From Chloroflexota bacterium (GTDB taxonomy: Bacteria > Chloroflexota > Limnocylindria > P2-11E), in NCBI GenBank assembly GCA_005881085.1, contig VBGU01000082.1, positions 1-13,209 of the forward strand: 13,209 nucleotides of DNA, given 5' to 3'. The position numbers and the translations under genes are program-made. Under the pieces are notes generated by a model that saw only the letters and a program-made list of their open reading frames with translations, ran no database searches and was not told where the DNA came from. Of the stretch, positions 1 through 7,210 are shown piece by piece (position 1 is the stretch's first letter; every line of letters starts with the position of its first letter).

Positions 1-1070
1 GTCGAGTCGATGACCGCTCCGTTCTGGACCAGCAGCGGGAAGTTCGTGATCGCCGCGTTGATCGGTGTCTGTTGCTGGTAGTAGACGAACGTGCGGCGAT
101 ACACGCTCGTGCTTGCGCCGTTGAAGAAGAGCCCGCCGTTCTGCGCGTTGAGGGCGTTGTAGTTGATCCAGCGGCGCAGGTTGCTGTTGTAGACGGCGTA
201 GTCGTACGAGTTCACTTTCCCGGCGCACTGGGCATAGTCGGGCGGGCACAGGTACGTGCCGTTCATCCCGGCGTAGGCCGCGTTCTCGCTCACGTACTGC
301 GCGAGCGGCTTCGCCGGGCAGTTGTTCGAACAGTCCGTCACGTTCGCGGTGAGGGTTTTCACGGTGACCGCCGAGAGCCGCTCCTTGATGAGGTGCACGT
401 TGAAGGTGCCGCGGACGGTCGAGACGCTCTGATAGCCGTATCCGAGACCGATCTCCGGCGGCGCGGGGCGTGAACCGTCCGGGTTCAGCACGGTGACGAG
501 CCAGAAGACGCCGAAGTCCTCGAGCCACGTCGCGCCTTCGATCAGCGGACGTAGGTAAAGCCGGTAGTAGCCGGCGGTCGCGGGAGCCTGGATCGTGAAC
601 TGGAACCAGGAGACCTGCCCCGGTCCGACGTAGTCCGCGGGCTGCATCGCGATGCGGTTGAAGCGAGGCCACCCCGTCGCGGGCGATCCCGCGGCGCCGT
701 CACCGCCGAGAGGCGTCACCGCGTCTTGCCCCGGCTCCGGCCCCCACGTGCCGAGGTATGCGACCTGACCCATGCGCCCGCGCACCCAACCGAACGAGCC
801 GGAGTTGTAGTACGCGACCGTCGCGGTCGAGCGCTCGCCCGGACACAACGTCGGATAGCCGCTCTGTCCATACCACTGCGCGTGGAATCCGGGGACGCCG
901 GCCGCAAGACCCGCGGGGTGCGGGATCCCGGGACCGACGCTGCTCGCGCAGGTCGCCGCCGCGGGCGCCGCTGACACCGGCGCCGCGAGTGCGCGCGGCG
1001 TCGGAGCGACAGCCTGGAAGCTGAGAACAAATGCCGCAACGAGAAGCGGCGACAAGATGCGCGATCCCAC
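1..1070 (-). CDS. Exported phosphodiester glycosidase (NAGPA-like domain), C-terminus cut by window edge
   Basis: At least 356 codons read to the left edge with no stop. The start is a GTG at 1070-1068, directly preceded by an in-frame TGA, so it is the most upstream start possible; no clear ribosome binding site is visible. The N-terminus (MGSRILSPLLVAAF...) is a signal peptide with a long Ala-rich tail (about residues 1-45). Residues about 55-190 look like an Ig-like beta domain, with aromatic-rich strands such as FHAQWYGQSGYPTLCPGE and WLEDFGVFWLVTVLNPDG. From about residue 200 the protein resembles NAGPA-type phosphodiester glycosidases: YGYQSVS, then AAYAGMNGTYLCP, KVNSYDYAVYNSNLRRWIN and AITNFPLLVQNGAVIDS. 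These enzymes act outside the cell on phosphodiester-linked sugars. The usual Gly-rich active-site segment (LDGGGSS type) would lie beyond the window. Four Cys lie in the first part of the domain and could form disulfides. Family assignment rests on remembered motifs. The gene lies 237 bp downstream of the YceI lipoprotein on the same strand. Confidence 0.75.
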   Translation of the reverse strand, partial: MGSRILSPLLVAAFVLSFQAVAPTPRALAAPVSAAPAAATCASSVGPGIPHPAGLAAGVPGFHAQWYGQSGYPTLCPGERSTATVAYYNSGSFGWVRGRMGQVAYLGTWGPEPGQDAVTPLGGDGAAGSPATGWPRFNRIAMQPADYVGPGQVSWFQFTIQAPATAGYYRLYLRPLIEGATWLEDFGVFWLVTVLNPDGSRPAPPEIGLGYGYQSVSTVRGTFNVHLIKERLSAVTVKTLTANVTDCSNNCPAKPLAQYVSENAAYAGMNGTYLCPPDYAQCAGKVNSYDYAVYNSNLRRWINYNALNAQNGGLFFNGASTSVYRRTFVYYQQQTPINAAITNFPLLVQNGAVIDS

Positions 1071-1307
1071 TCATCGAAGCTAACGGCGTGCTCGCGGGAG
1101 CAATACCGCCCGGCGGGGGACGACACCTTTGGGTAGCGACCGGTACGCCAAGTTGATACCCCGAGATCCTCCATGCGGACGCACGCGTGGATCAACTTCG
1201 GATCGCGATCGAATCCGTGGCGCTTCTCGTACCGTCGGTCGCGTTCGCGTTCAACGCATATGCGCTCCGCGGTGCGCTCGACCTAGCTCCGATCGTGGCC
1301 CGCGGGC

Positions 1308-2003
1308 CTATCCCTTGGGGCCGGTCGCGACGATATCGATCGACGCGCGGATCTCGTCGGTCACGCTGAGGACGCGGAACGGCACCGACGGCGCGGTCAT
1401 CCCGAAGTCGCCGAACTTCCAGCTCGGGTTCGCGGTCGCGGTCGCGGTGAGATCGCTTCCATCGCGTTTCGCGGTCACGTCGAACGTGACCTCCTTGGTC
1501 TTGCCCCTGATCGTGATGTTCCCGGTCAGCGTGAACGTGAACGTTCCGCTCGTGGCGAGCGGCAGCACGAGGCCGCTGGTCTTCGTGGGGACGAAGCCCG
1601 CCGTCGGAAACTGGCGGACCTGCAGCGTGTCGTTCTTGATGAAGTTGTCGCGGTCGCGCTCGTCGCTCGAGAGCGTCGTGAGATCGAATGTGATCTTGGA
1701 TCCGGACTCGAAGGTCCCGTCCGCGTTGAGCTCGAAGGAGCCCTTCGCACCCATGGCGGTGAGGACCGCATCCGACGGAAGGCTGACACCCACGAGCTGC
1801 TCGCGGACACGGATCGTCGCCTTCGACTTGTCGGTGACTGTCCAGGTCCCCGCCGATGCGGTCGTACTCGTGGCCGTTGCCGTAGCGGTCGTGGTCGCGG
1901 TCGGTGTCGCGGTCGGCGTTTCGACCGTCGCGGAGCCGCCACAAGCGACGACGAGCATGCCCGCGCCGAGGGCCGCGGCGATCGAACGAGCGTGTATCTG
2001 CAT
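1308..2003 (-). CDS. YceI-domain lipoprotein
   Basis: 231 residues. The lipoprotein signal peptide ends in LVVACGG (lipobox Cys 21), followed by a Thr/Pro/Ala linker of about 25 residues that presumably spaces the domain from the membrane. The rest is a YceI-like lipocalin-type beta barrel: GTWTVTDKSKATIRVRE opens it, then LPSDAVLTAMGAKGSFEL, ITFDLTTLSSDERDRDNFIK, and a closing strand KEVTFDVTAKRDG. The DxxxRDxF-type stretch is characteristic of the family. YceI proteins bind isoprenoid or other amphiphilic molecules; the ligand here is unknown. I chose ATG 2003 because GGGAGGA (complement of 2013-2019) sits 9 nt upstream; the alternative GTG at 2009 would be only 3 nt from it. It is divergent from the DinB-fold gene and upstream of the glycosidase on the same strand. 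Confidence 0.88.
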   Translation of the reverse strand: MQIHARSIAAALGAGMLVVACGGSATVETPTATPTATTTATATATSTTASAGTWTVTDKSKATIRVREQLVGVSLPSDAVLTAMGAKGSFELNADGTFESGSKITFDLTTLSSDERDRDNFIKNDTLQVRQFPTAGFVPTKTSGLVLPLATSGTFTFTLTGNITIRGKTKEVTFDVTAKRDGSDLTATATANPSWKFGDFGMTAPSVPFRVLSVTDEIRASIDIVATGPKG

Positions 2004-2048
2004 GGTCACTGCTCCTCCCGTCGGTCACGCTGACTCTAAGAGGCAGAC

Positions 2049-2639
2049 GTGAGACCGCGGAAAGGAGCGGATAACAGTTCGCTAAGAAGTTCGGAGCCGC
2101 TCTATCGTCCCATCGTGACGCGCTCCGCGGTGGGGGTCCTTCGACAACAGCTCCAGGAGGCGTACGAAGCGATCCGCGAACGTGTCGACGGCCTGACCGA
2201 CGATGAGTTCTTCTGGGAACCGGTGGCCCGATGCTGGACGATCCGTCGCGGCGACGATGGGCGATGGACCGTCGACTATCCGGAGCCGCCGCACCCCGAT
2301 CCGGCGCCGTTCACGACGATCGGGTGGCGCCTGGTCCACGTCGCCGAGTGCAAGGTCATGTATCACGAGTACGCGTTCGGCCCGGCGAAGCTGACATTTC
2401 CGGAGATCGACTCGGCACACACCGCCGCGGCCGCGATCGCACAGCTCGAAGCCGGGCAGGCGATGCTCGTGCGCGACCTCGACGCTCTCGACGACGCAGG
2501 CCTGGAGGGTGAGGTCCTGACGAACTGGGGCGACAAGTGGCCGGCGCGGAAGATCTTCTGGGCAATGATCAACCACGACCTGCATCACGGCGGCGAGATC
2601 GGAACGCTCCGCGACCTCTATCGCGAGCGGACACGTTGA
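2049..2639 (+). CDS. DinB-fold (DinB/YfiT-like) protein
   Basis: 196 residues from GTG 2049. It is a four-helix-bundle DinB-superfamily protein. Helix 1 is VGVLRQQLQEAYEAIRERVD; FTTIGWRLVHVAECKVMYHE holds the first metal-ligand His (H97), and IFWAMINHDLHHGGEIGTLR supplies the conserved NHxxxH pair (H176, H180). These three His are the usual divalent-metal triad. Relatives include thiol-dependent S-transferases and isomerases and many uncharacterised stress proteins; the substrate cannot be told from sequence. The start is uncertain. GTG at 2115 (VTRSAVGVLRQQL) matches the usual family N-terminus and would leave 111 bp for divergent promoters instead of 45, but it has no clear ribosome binding site. 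It appears monocistronic. Confidence 0.82.
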   Translation: MRPRKGADNSSLRSSEPLYRPIVTRSAVGVLRQQLQEAYEAIRERVDGLTDDEFFWEPVARCWTIRRGDDGRWTVDYPEPPHPDPAPFTTIGWRLVHVAECKVMYHEYAFGPAKLTFPEIDSAHTAAAAIAQLEAGQAMLVRDLDALDDAGLEGEVLTNWGDKWPARKIFWAMINHDLHHGGEIGTLRDLYRERTR

Positions 2640-2723
2640 GGAAGGCCCTCTTGCTTGTTTGTGAGCCGAGCGTGGCACGGCTTCAGTCCCTGCCCGTGGC
2701 ACTCCGTGTGCTCGCACTAGCGC

Positions 2724-2861
2724 ATGCGCACCGATAGCGGATTCTCGGCGGGCCTCGCGATCGGCCTTCTGGTGGTTGTCGTAGTCGTGCTCGTGATTCT
2801 TGCGACGGTACCGATAGGCGGCGGCGACGACGCGAAGCCCCTCATCAACATCCGCTTCTAG
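2724..2861 (+). CDS. Candidate small single-helix membrane protein (45 aa)
   Basis: ATG to TAG, 45 codons. A short polar start (MRTDSGFSAG) is followed by a strongly hydrophobic run at residues about 11-31 (LAIGLLVVVVVVLVILATVP), then GGGDDAKPLINIRF. This is what a one-pass membrane microprotein looks like, and the codons are GC-rich like the neighbours. No good Shine-Dalgarno is visible upstream and I recognise no family. The stop lies in a short near-duplication: ACATCCGCTTCTA (2848-2860) is followed by ACATCCGCGCTTCTA (2862-2876). It follows the DinB-fold gene by 84 bp on the same strand. It could be a chance reading frame, although the uninterrupted transmembrane run argues against that. 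Confidence 0.42.
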   Translation: MRTDSGFSAGLAIGLLVVVVVVLVILATVPIGGGDDAKPLINIRF

Positions 2862-2881
2862 ACATCCGCGCTTCTAAACAG

Positions 2882-2973
2882 AGCAGCGCCGGGGTCTTCT
2901 TCGCTCGGCCCCTCGTGGGATCGCGATGGACCGCCAGCCAGGGGCCGCTCGCTCAGAAGACCCGGACGCTGCT
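2882..2973. terminator. Nested long inverted repeat, probable (bidirectional) terminator
   Basis: The outer arms AGCAGCGCCGGGGTCTTCT (2882-2900) and AGAAGACCCGGACGCTGCT (2955-2973) are complementary at 17 of 19 positions. A perfect inner 8-bp pair, CGGCCCCT (2906-2913) and AGGGGCCG (2940-2947), nests inside. The structure begins 2 nt after the stop codon of the DppC-like gene, and on that strand is followed by CTGTTT. It therefore probably ends the importer transcript. Its near-symmetry would also let it stop transcripts from the small plus-strand gene. The T-tract is weak, so a role in mRNA 3'-end protection is an alternative. Confidence 0.5.
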
Positions 2974-2975
2974 CG

Positions 2976-3854
2976 TTAGTCCGCGCGACTCAGACGTGGA
3001 TCGAAGGCATCGCGGAGGCCATCGCCAAGGAGGTTGAACGAACCGACGGCGAGCAGGATCGCGAGCCCAGGAAACAGCGACAGCCAGGGCTGCGTGCTGA
3101 TGAAGTTCCGGCCCTCGCTGATCATCACGCCCCACTCGGGGGTCGGCGGCTGCGCGCCGAAGCCGATGAAGCTGAGGCCGGCGGCCGCGATGATCACCGA
3201 GCCCATGTCGAAGCTGGCCTGGACCATGAGGGGCGCGACCGCGTTCGGGAGGAGATGGCGCAGGATGATCCGCAGCTGCGACGCTCCGATCCCCCGCGCC
3301 GCCTCGACGAACTCGCGGCGCCGGAGCGAGAGGATCTGTCCGCGCGCGAGACGCGCGTAGATCGCCCAGGTGACTGCCGCGAGGGCGATGATCGCGTTGG
3401 TGAGGCTGGGACCGAGCGCGCCCGCGATCGCCATCGCCAGGATGAGCGCCGGGAACGCGAGGAACACCTCGGTGAGCCGCATGAGCGCCTCGTCAACCAG
3501 GCCGCTCGCGTACCCCGCTATGAGTCCGACGAACGTGCCGAAGACGCCGGCCGAGGCGACCACCGCGACCCCGATAACGAGCGAGATCCGCGAGCCGTAC
3601 AGGAGCCGGCTGAGGATGTCGCGCCCGACCTGATCGGTCCCGAGCCAGTGCTCCGGGGAGGGAGGCTCGAGTCTCGAGCCAAGCGCCACGCCGAGCGGAT
3701 CGTACGGCGCGATCAACGGCGCGAAGACCGCGCAGAGCGCGAAGAGCGCGATGAGGACGAGGGCCACGACGTTGAGAGGGCTGCGCAGGATCGGCGCGCG
3801 CGCCACCAGTCGCGCGCCGCGGAGCCTGCCGGTCGCGGTGAAGGCTTCAGCCAC
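2976..3854 (-). CDS. ABC transporter permease, DppC/OppC type
   Basis: 292 residues from GTG 3854, a normal length. It is the second inner-membrane permease of a peptide/nickel-type (family 5) ABC importer. The N-terminal helix LNVVALVLIALFALCAVFAP is followed by the OppC-type segment HWLGTDQVGRDILSRLLYGS (residues 69-88). The cytoplasmic EAA loop that contacts the ATPase is EAARGIGASQLRIILRHLLP (184-203), and the C-terminus is the typical LLGDGLRDAFDPRL. Its start overlaps the end of the DppB-like gene by 8 bp (3847-3854), so translation is probably coupled. It is the last gene of the operon. No ATPase gene follows; a long inverted repeat and then plus-strand genes do. Confidence 0.93.
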   Translation of the reverse strand: MAEAFTATGRLRGARLVARAPILRSPLNVVALVLIALFALCAVFAPLIAPYDPLGVALGSRLEPPSPEHWLGTDQVGRDILSRLLYGSRISLVIGVAVVASAGVFGTFVGLIAGYASGLVDEALMRLTEVFLAFPALILAMAIAGALGPSLTNAIIALAAVTWAIYARLARGQILSLRRREFVEAARGIGASQLRIILRHLLPNAVAPLMVQASFDMGSVIIAAAGLSFIGFGAQPPTPEWGVMISEGRNFISTQPWLSLFPGLAILLAVGSFNLLGDGLRDAFDPRLSRAD

Positions 3855-4860
3855 GCTGGATCCGCGGGTCGAGCCAGTAATACGCGATGTCGACGGCGAG
3901 GTTCGCGACGGGATAGACGATCGCCGCGAGCAGCGTCACGCCGAGCACCGCCGGGAAGTCGAGGCTGATGGCCGAGGCGGTCGCGTAGCGGCCGAGGCCC
4001 GGCCAGCTGAAGATCGTCTCCGTCAGGACCGCGCCCGAAAGAAGGCTGCCGAACGTGAGTCCGATGACCGTCACGGTCGGGATGAGCGCGTTGCGCAGAC
4101 CATGGCGCACGACGATGAGACGTTCGGCGAGCCCCTTGGCGCGCGCGGTCCGCATGTAGTCCTGGCCGAGTACCTCGAGCATGCTCGAGCGCGTCATCCG
4201 CGCGACCACCGCGGTCGAGAAATACCCGAGCGTGAGCGAAGGCAGGACGAGGTGGATCAAGCTGCTGCGCAACGCGTCGACGTCGAGCGCGAGAACACTG
4301 TCGACGACGTAGAGGCCCGTTCGCGTCGGCGGGGGCGAAACGAAGGTGTCGAGCCGGCCCCCACCCGGGAACCATCCGAGCTGGTAGTAGAAGAGGCCGA
4401 TCACGATGAGCCCCAGCCAGAACACCGGCAACGAACCGCCCGCGAGGGCGGCGACGCGAACGATCACATCAGGGAGCCGGCCGCGATAGATCGCCGACCA
4501 GATCCCCGCCGGGATCCCGATCAGCAGGGAGATCGCGAGGGCCGCGAGCGACAGCTCGAGCGTGGCCGGAAACGAATCGGCGAGGTCGTCCGCCACCGAG
4601 CGCCGCGTGCGGATGCTCCGTCCGAGATCGCCGTGAAGGAGGCCGACGACGTACGTCGCGTACTGCTCGGGGAGCGGCCGGTCGAGGCGATACTCCGCGC
4701 GGAACGCCGCAATCTGCGCGTCGGTGGCGTGGTCTCCGAGCGCGGCGACGGCGGGATCGGCGGGCACGACGTGGGAGATCGCGAACGTGATGACCGAGAC
4801 GCCGATCATCACGGCCGCGATCCCCACGACGCGTCGTAAGAGGAACCCGACGAATCGCAT
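3847..4860 (-). CDS. ABC transporter permease, DppB/OppB type
   Basis: 337 residues from ATG 4860. It is the first permease of a peptide/nickel-type ABC importer. The family N-terminus MRFVGFLLRRVVGIAAVMIG leads into the first helix. LDRPLPEQYATYVVGLLHGD and LGRSIRTRRSV (residues 59-89) are the DppB periplasmic signature. The EAA loop is DYMRTARAKGLAERLIVVRH (234-253) followed by LRNALIP, and TETIFSWPGLGRY and the end YYWLDPRIQRG are typical. The gap to the binding-protein stop is 13 bp (4861-4873) with no strong ribosome binding site, so it is presumably served by the upstream transcript. It pairs with the downstream DppC-like subunit to form the channel. Confidence 0.94.
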   Translation of the reverse strand: MRFVGFLLRRVVGIAAVMIGVSVITFAISHVVPADPAVAALGDHATDAQIAAFRAEYRLDRPLPEQYATYVVGLLHGDLGRSIRTRRSVADDLADSFPATLELSLAALAISLLIGIPAGIWSAIYRGRLPDVIVRVAALAGGSLPVFWLGLIVIGLFYYQLGWFPGGGRLDTFVSPPPTRTGLYVVDSVLALDVDALRSSLIHLVLPSLTLGYFSTAVVARMTRSSMLEVLGQDYMRTARAKGLAERLIVVRHGLRNALIPTVTVIGLTFGSLLSGAVLTETIFSWPGLGRYATASAISLDFPAVLGVTLLAAIVYPVANLAVDIAYYWLDPRIQRG

Positions 4861-4873
4861 GGCGCCCGCGCGC

Positions 4874-6508
4874 CTATTTAGTTACTGAAGCGAAATCCAC
4901 CCATCCGATCGAGCTCCAGTTGAAGCCCTTCACGTTCGAGCGGAGCCCGAAGAGCTCCGTCGGCTGGTAGAGCACGACGTACGGACCGTTGTGCAGCACG
5001 TAGTCGGTGATGACTTTGTACGCGGCCGCTCGCGCCGTCGGGTCGGTGATGAGCGCTGCGTCGCGGCCCTTCTGCGCGATGCTGGCATCGTCCCATCCGT
5101 TCCGATAGGCGATCGACTTCGCCTTGTAGTCGGTGAACGGGCCGACGTTCGCGTCCGGATCGGGATAGTCCGGGCCCCAGTTGATGAGCACAAGCTGTCC
5201 CTGCTGCGCGCGGTACGTGGTGAGGAGGTCGGCGGTCGGCTGCTGCTTGATGTTCACGGTCACGCCGATCTTGGCCCAGTCGGACTGGAGCTTGACCGCG
5301 ATATCGGACCAGGCCGCGCCGCCCGGCGCCGTGCCGGTCGGGACGAGGAAGTCGAGCGTGGCCTTATCGACGTTGGCCGCCTTCATCAGCGCCTGCGCCT
5401 GCGCGACGTTGGCCTGGAAGGGCGCCGACTCGTTTGCTCCCGCGAGGCCCTGGGGAACGATGCCCTGGATCTTCTTGCCGTTCCCCTTGAGGAGGTCCTT
5501 GATGATCCCGTCGTAGTCGACCGCGGTGCGCAGGGCTTCGCGCACGTTCACGTTATTGAGCGGAGGCTTGAGCGCGTTCATGCCGACATAGACCAAAAGC
5601 AGGCTGGCCGCGGTCGTGGTCGACACTCCGGCCTTGCCCTGGAGCGCGGTGATCTGCTGTGGCGTGAGGTTCCGGGCGACGTCGGCGTCGCCCTTCTCGA
5701 GGGCGAACTGCTGGTTCGTGGACTCGGGAACGTGCTTCACGAGAATCCCGCTCAAGGCCGGCTTCGTGCCGGCGTAGTTCGGGTTCGTCTTGAGCAGGAC
5801 CTCCGCGTTCTTGGTCCAGTGGTCGACGACGTACGGGCCGCTCCCAGAGGAGTGATCGAGCAGGTACGCCGAGCCGGAGTCTCCACCGGTCTCCTTCGTC
5901 TTGACCTCCTTCGAATCGACGACGCCGCCGAGCGTGAAGGTCAGGATCGTCAGGAACGCGGCCGGGCTCGCGGTCTTCGGCAGGCTGATGACGACGGTGC
6001 TCGCGTCCGTTGCCTTGATGCTCTCTGCCTTGAGCTGCGCGATGTCGGTGAAGAGGAACGCCGGCGACTTGTTGAGCTTGATCGCGCGTTGGAACGAGTA
6101 GACGACGTCGTCCGCGGTGACCGCGTTGCCGCTCGCGAACTTCTGGCCGGTCTTGAGCTTGAATGTCATGTCCCACGTGGTCCCGGCGTCCTTGGTGTCC
6201 CAGCTCTGGGCGAGACCGGGCTTGATGGTGGAAAGGTCGGTCCCTTCGAACCTCACGAGGGTGTCGTAGACGTTGTGGGCAAGAAGAACGCCGCTGAACT
6301 CGTACACGACGGCCGGGTCGAGCGAGATAAGGTCGCTCACATCTTGGTCGATGACCAGCGTGGTCGCGGCTGTTCCAGCGGAAGCGGACGGCGACGCAGA
6401 AGCGCTCGCGCCCGGGCTCGCGCTCGGATTGGCGGCCGGACCGCAGGCCGCGGCGACCAGCAACACGACCGCAAAGACGATCGAGGTGTAGCAAAGGTGT
6501 CTGAACAT
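4874..6508 (-). CDS. ABC transporter substrate-binding lipoprotein, family 5 (peptide/nickel type)
   Basis: 544 residues, the full length for the family. The signal peptide ends at VLLVAAAC (Cys 22), then comes a Ser/Ala/Pro linker of about 25 residues. The mature domain shows the SBP_bac_5 course: SLDPAVVYEFSGVLLAHNVY, LKPGLAQSWDTKD-like TIKPGLAQSWDTKD, TADDVVYSFQRAI, SGPYVVDHWTKNAEVLLKTN, then NVREALRTAVDYDGIIKDLL and a C-terminal LINWGPDYPDPDANVGPFTD. The last resembles oligopeptide-binding members, but substrate cannot be assigned. GGAGGG (complement of 6513-6518) lies 4 nt from ATG 6508, fixing the start. It is the first gene of the importer operon, with the two permeases next, and is divergent from the Rieske gene. 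A dyad lies 41 bp upstream of the start codon. Confidence 0.93.
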   Translation of the reverse strand: MFRHLCYTSIVFAVVLLVAAACGPAANPSASPGASASASPSASAGTAATTLVIDQDVSDLISLDPAVVYEFSGVLLAHNVYDTLVRFEGTDLSTIKPGLAQSWDTKDAGTTWDMTFKLKTGQKFASGNAVTADDVVYSFQRAIKLNKSPAFLFTDIAQLKAESIKATDASTVVISLPKTASPAAFLTILTFTLGGVVDSKEVKTKETGGDSGSAYLLDHSSGSGPYVVDHWTKNAEVLLKTNPNYAGTKPALSGILVKHVPESTNQQFALEKGDADVARNLTPQQITALQGKAGVSTTTAASLLLVYVGMNALKPPLNNVNVREALRTAVDYDGIIKDLLKGNGKKIQGIVPQGLAGANESAPFQANVAQAQALMKAANVDKATLDFLVPTGTAPGGAAWSDIAVKLQSDWAKIGVTVNIKQQPTADLLTTYRAQQGQLVLINWGPDYPDPDANVGPFTDYKAKSIAYRNGWDDASIAQKGRDAALITDPTARAAAYKVITDYVLHNGPYVVLYQPTELFGLRSNVKGFNWSSIGWVDFASVTK

Positions 6509-6548
6509 GTGGCCCTCCCCCTGCGAGTAGTCGCTGAGCCTATCACCG

Positions 6549-6574
6549 GTTCATTCGGCCACCGCCGAGTGAAC
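6549..6574. promoter_or_regulatory. Dyad in the divergent control region (candidate operator)
   Basis: GTTCATTCGGC (6549-6559) and GCCGAGTGAAC (6564-6574) form an 11-bp inverted repeat with one mismatch around a 4-bp centre. It lies between the start of the binding-protein gene (minus, 6508) and the Rieske gene (plus, 6671), 40 bp from the former and 96 bp from the latter. The compact symmetric shape fits a dimeric regulator site. As RNA it would form a hairpin in the binding-protein leader, but no T-run follows. Confidence 0.45.
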
Positions 6575-6660
6575 GGGACGATACAAACCATCGGGAGGGC
6601 CCGGCTGCCTGGTTTGACTAGCCGAAATCATCTGCTAACCCTTCGTAGTAGTTCTGGCGC

Positions 6661-6665
6661 GGAGG
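6661..6665 (+). promoter_or_regulatory. Ribosome binding site fixing the Rieske start
   Basis: GGAGG is followed by a 5-nt spacer (TTTGG) and ATG 6671. This decides the start of the Rieske gene within a much longer open frame that runs antisense through the binding-protein gene. Confidence 0.8.
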
Positions 6666-6670
6666 TTTGG

Positions 6671-7210
6671 ATGCTTCGGCTGGGAACACCGCACGACGCG
6701 GTCTCGCGCTGGCGGCGGCGGGCGATCCTTCGTCTTGGCTTTGTCGGCGCGGTCGGCCTGGCCGCGACCGAGATGACAGCGCTCGTCGCTCCATTTATTC
6801 GCGTCAATCGCATCGAGGGGCTTGGAAACCCGGTCGCCGTCGGGACGAAGGCGCAGGTCCTCGGGCTGTTCTCGGCCACCAACGATCGGCCGATCCTCTT
6901 CCGCGAGGGCCGCTTCTTCTTACTCCACCCACCCGGCGGGATCATCGCCGCGTATCGCAAGTGCACGCATCTCGGCTGCGCCGTGCCGTGGAGCGACTCC
7001 GAGGATCGTTTCCACTGCCCCTGTCACGGATCGGAGTACGACAAGCGCACCGCCGTCGTCCTGAAGAATCCCGCCCCGAAGCCGCTGCAGCTCTTTCACA
7101 TCACCGAGAACACGGAGGGCGAGCTCATCGTCGATACGAACCCGCTCCGCGTGATCGATCGGACGAAGGACGACTGGGATCCCTCGGTGATCGAGATCGC
7201 CGTCACATAG
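6671..7210 (+). CDS. Membrane-anchored Rieske [2Fe-2S] protein
   Basis: 179 residues. An N-terminal basic patch (RWRRR, residues 13-17) precedes a hydrophobic stretch at about 19-42, giving an uncleaved or Tat-like anchor as in the Rieske subunits of cytochrome bc/b6f complexes. The cluster ligands are complete: CTHLGC (C98, H100, with disulfide C103) and CPCHGS (C116, H119, with disulfide C118). KNPAPKPL (132-139) is the Pro loop. By family, the [2Fe-2S] centre passes electrons from quinol to a cytochrome. No cytochrome b or c gene is in the window, so the partner is unknown. The open frame extends far upstream but only ATG 6671 has a good ribosome binding site and a sensible N-terminus. Its last 8 bases overlap the end of the convergent oxidoreductase gene. 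Confidence 0.9.
   Translation: MLRLGTPHDAVSRWRRRAILRLGFVGAVGLAATEMTALVAPFIRVNRIEGLGNPVAVGTKAQVLGLFSATNDRPILFREGRFFLLHPPGGIIAAYRKCTHLGCAVPWSDSEDRFHCPCHGSEYDKRTAVVLKNPAPKPLQLFHITENTEGELIVDTNPLRVIDRTKDDWDPSVIEIAVT

Noticed and set aside
1150..1198. Inverted repeat AAGTTGAT / ATCAACTT upstream of the glycosidase gene
   Set aside because: Only 8 bp with a 33-nt loop and no T-run; likely chance, although a regulator half-site pair is conceivable.
1297..1308. 12-bp palindrome GGCCCGCGGGCC at the YceI stop codon
   Set aside because: It has no loop or T-tract for a terminator and such GC palindromes arise easily in this composition.
1187..1369. 60-codon plus-strand frame with a hydrophobic start (MDQLRIAIESVALLVPSVAF)
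   Set aside because: No ribosome binding site, an Arg-rich tail lying antisense to YceI, and no known family. It cannot be excluded as a small membrane protein but is not well enough supported to list.
1129..2052. 307-codon plus-strand open frame
   Set aside because: It is antisense to the YceI lipoprotein; the Val/Ala repeats are the reverse of the Thr/Pro/Ala linker codons.
3751..4839. 362-codon plus-strand open frame
   Set aside because: It is antisense to the DppB-like gene, with Arg/Asp/Glu-rich low-complexity translation typical of high-GC shadow frames.
4991..7210. 739-codon plus-strand open frame ending in the Rieske protein
   Set aside because: Its first 560 codons are exact antisense of the substrate-binding protein gene and are Arg/Glu/Val-rich without domains. 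The real start at 6671 has a strong ribosome binding site and a proper membrane anchor.
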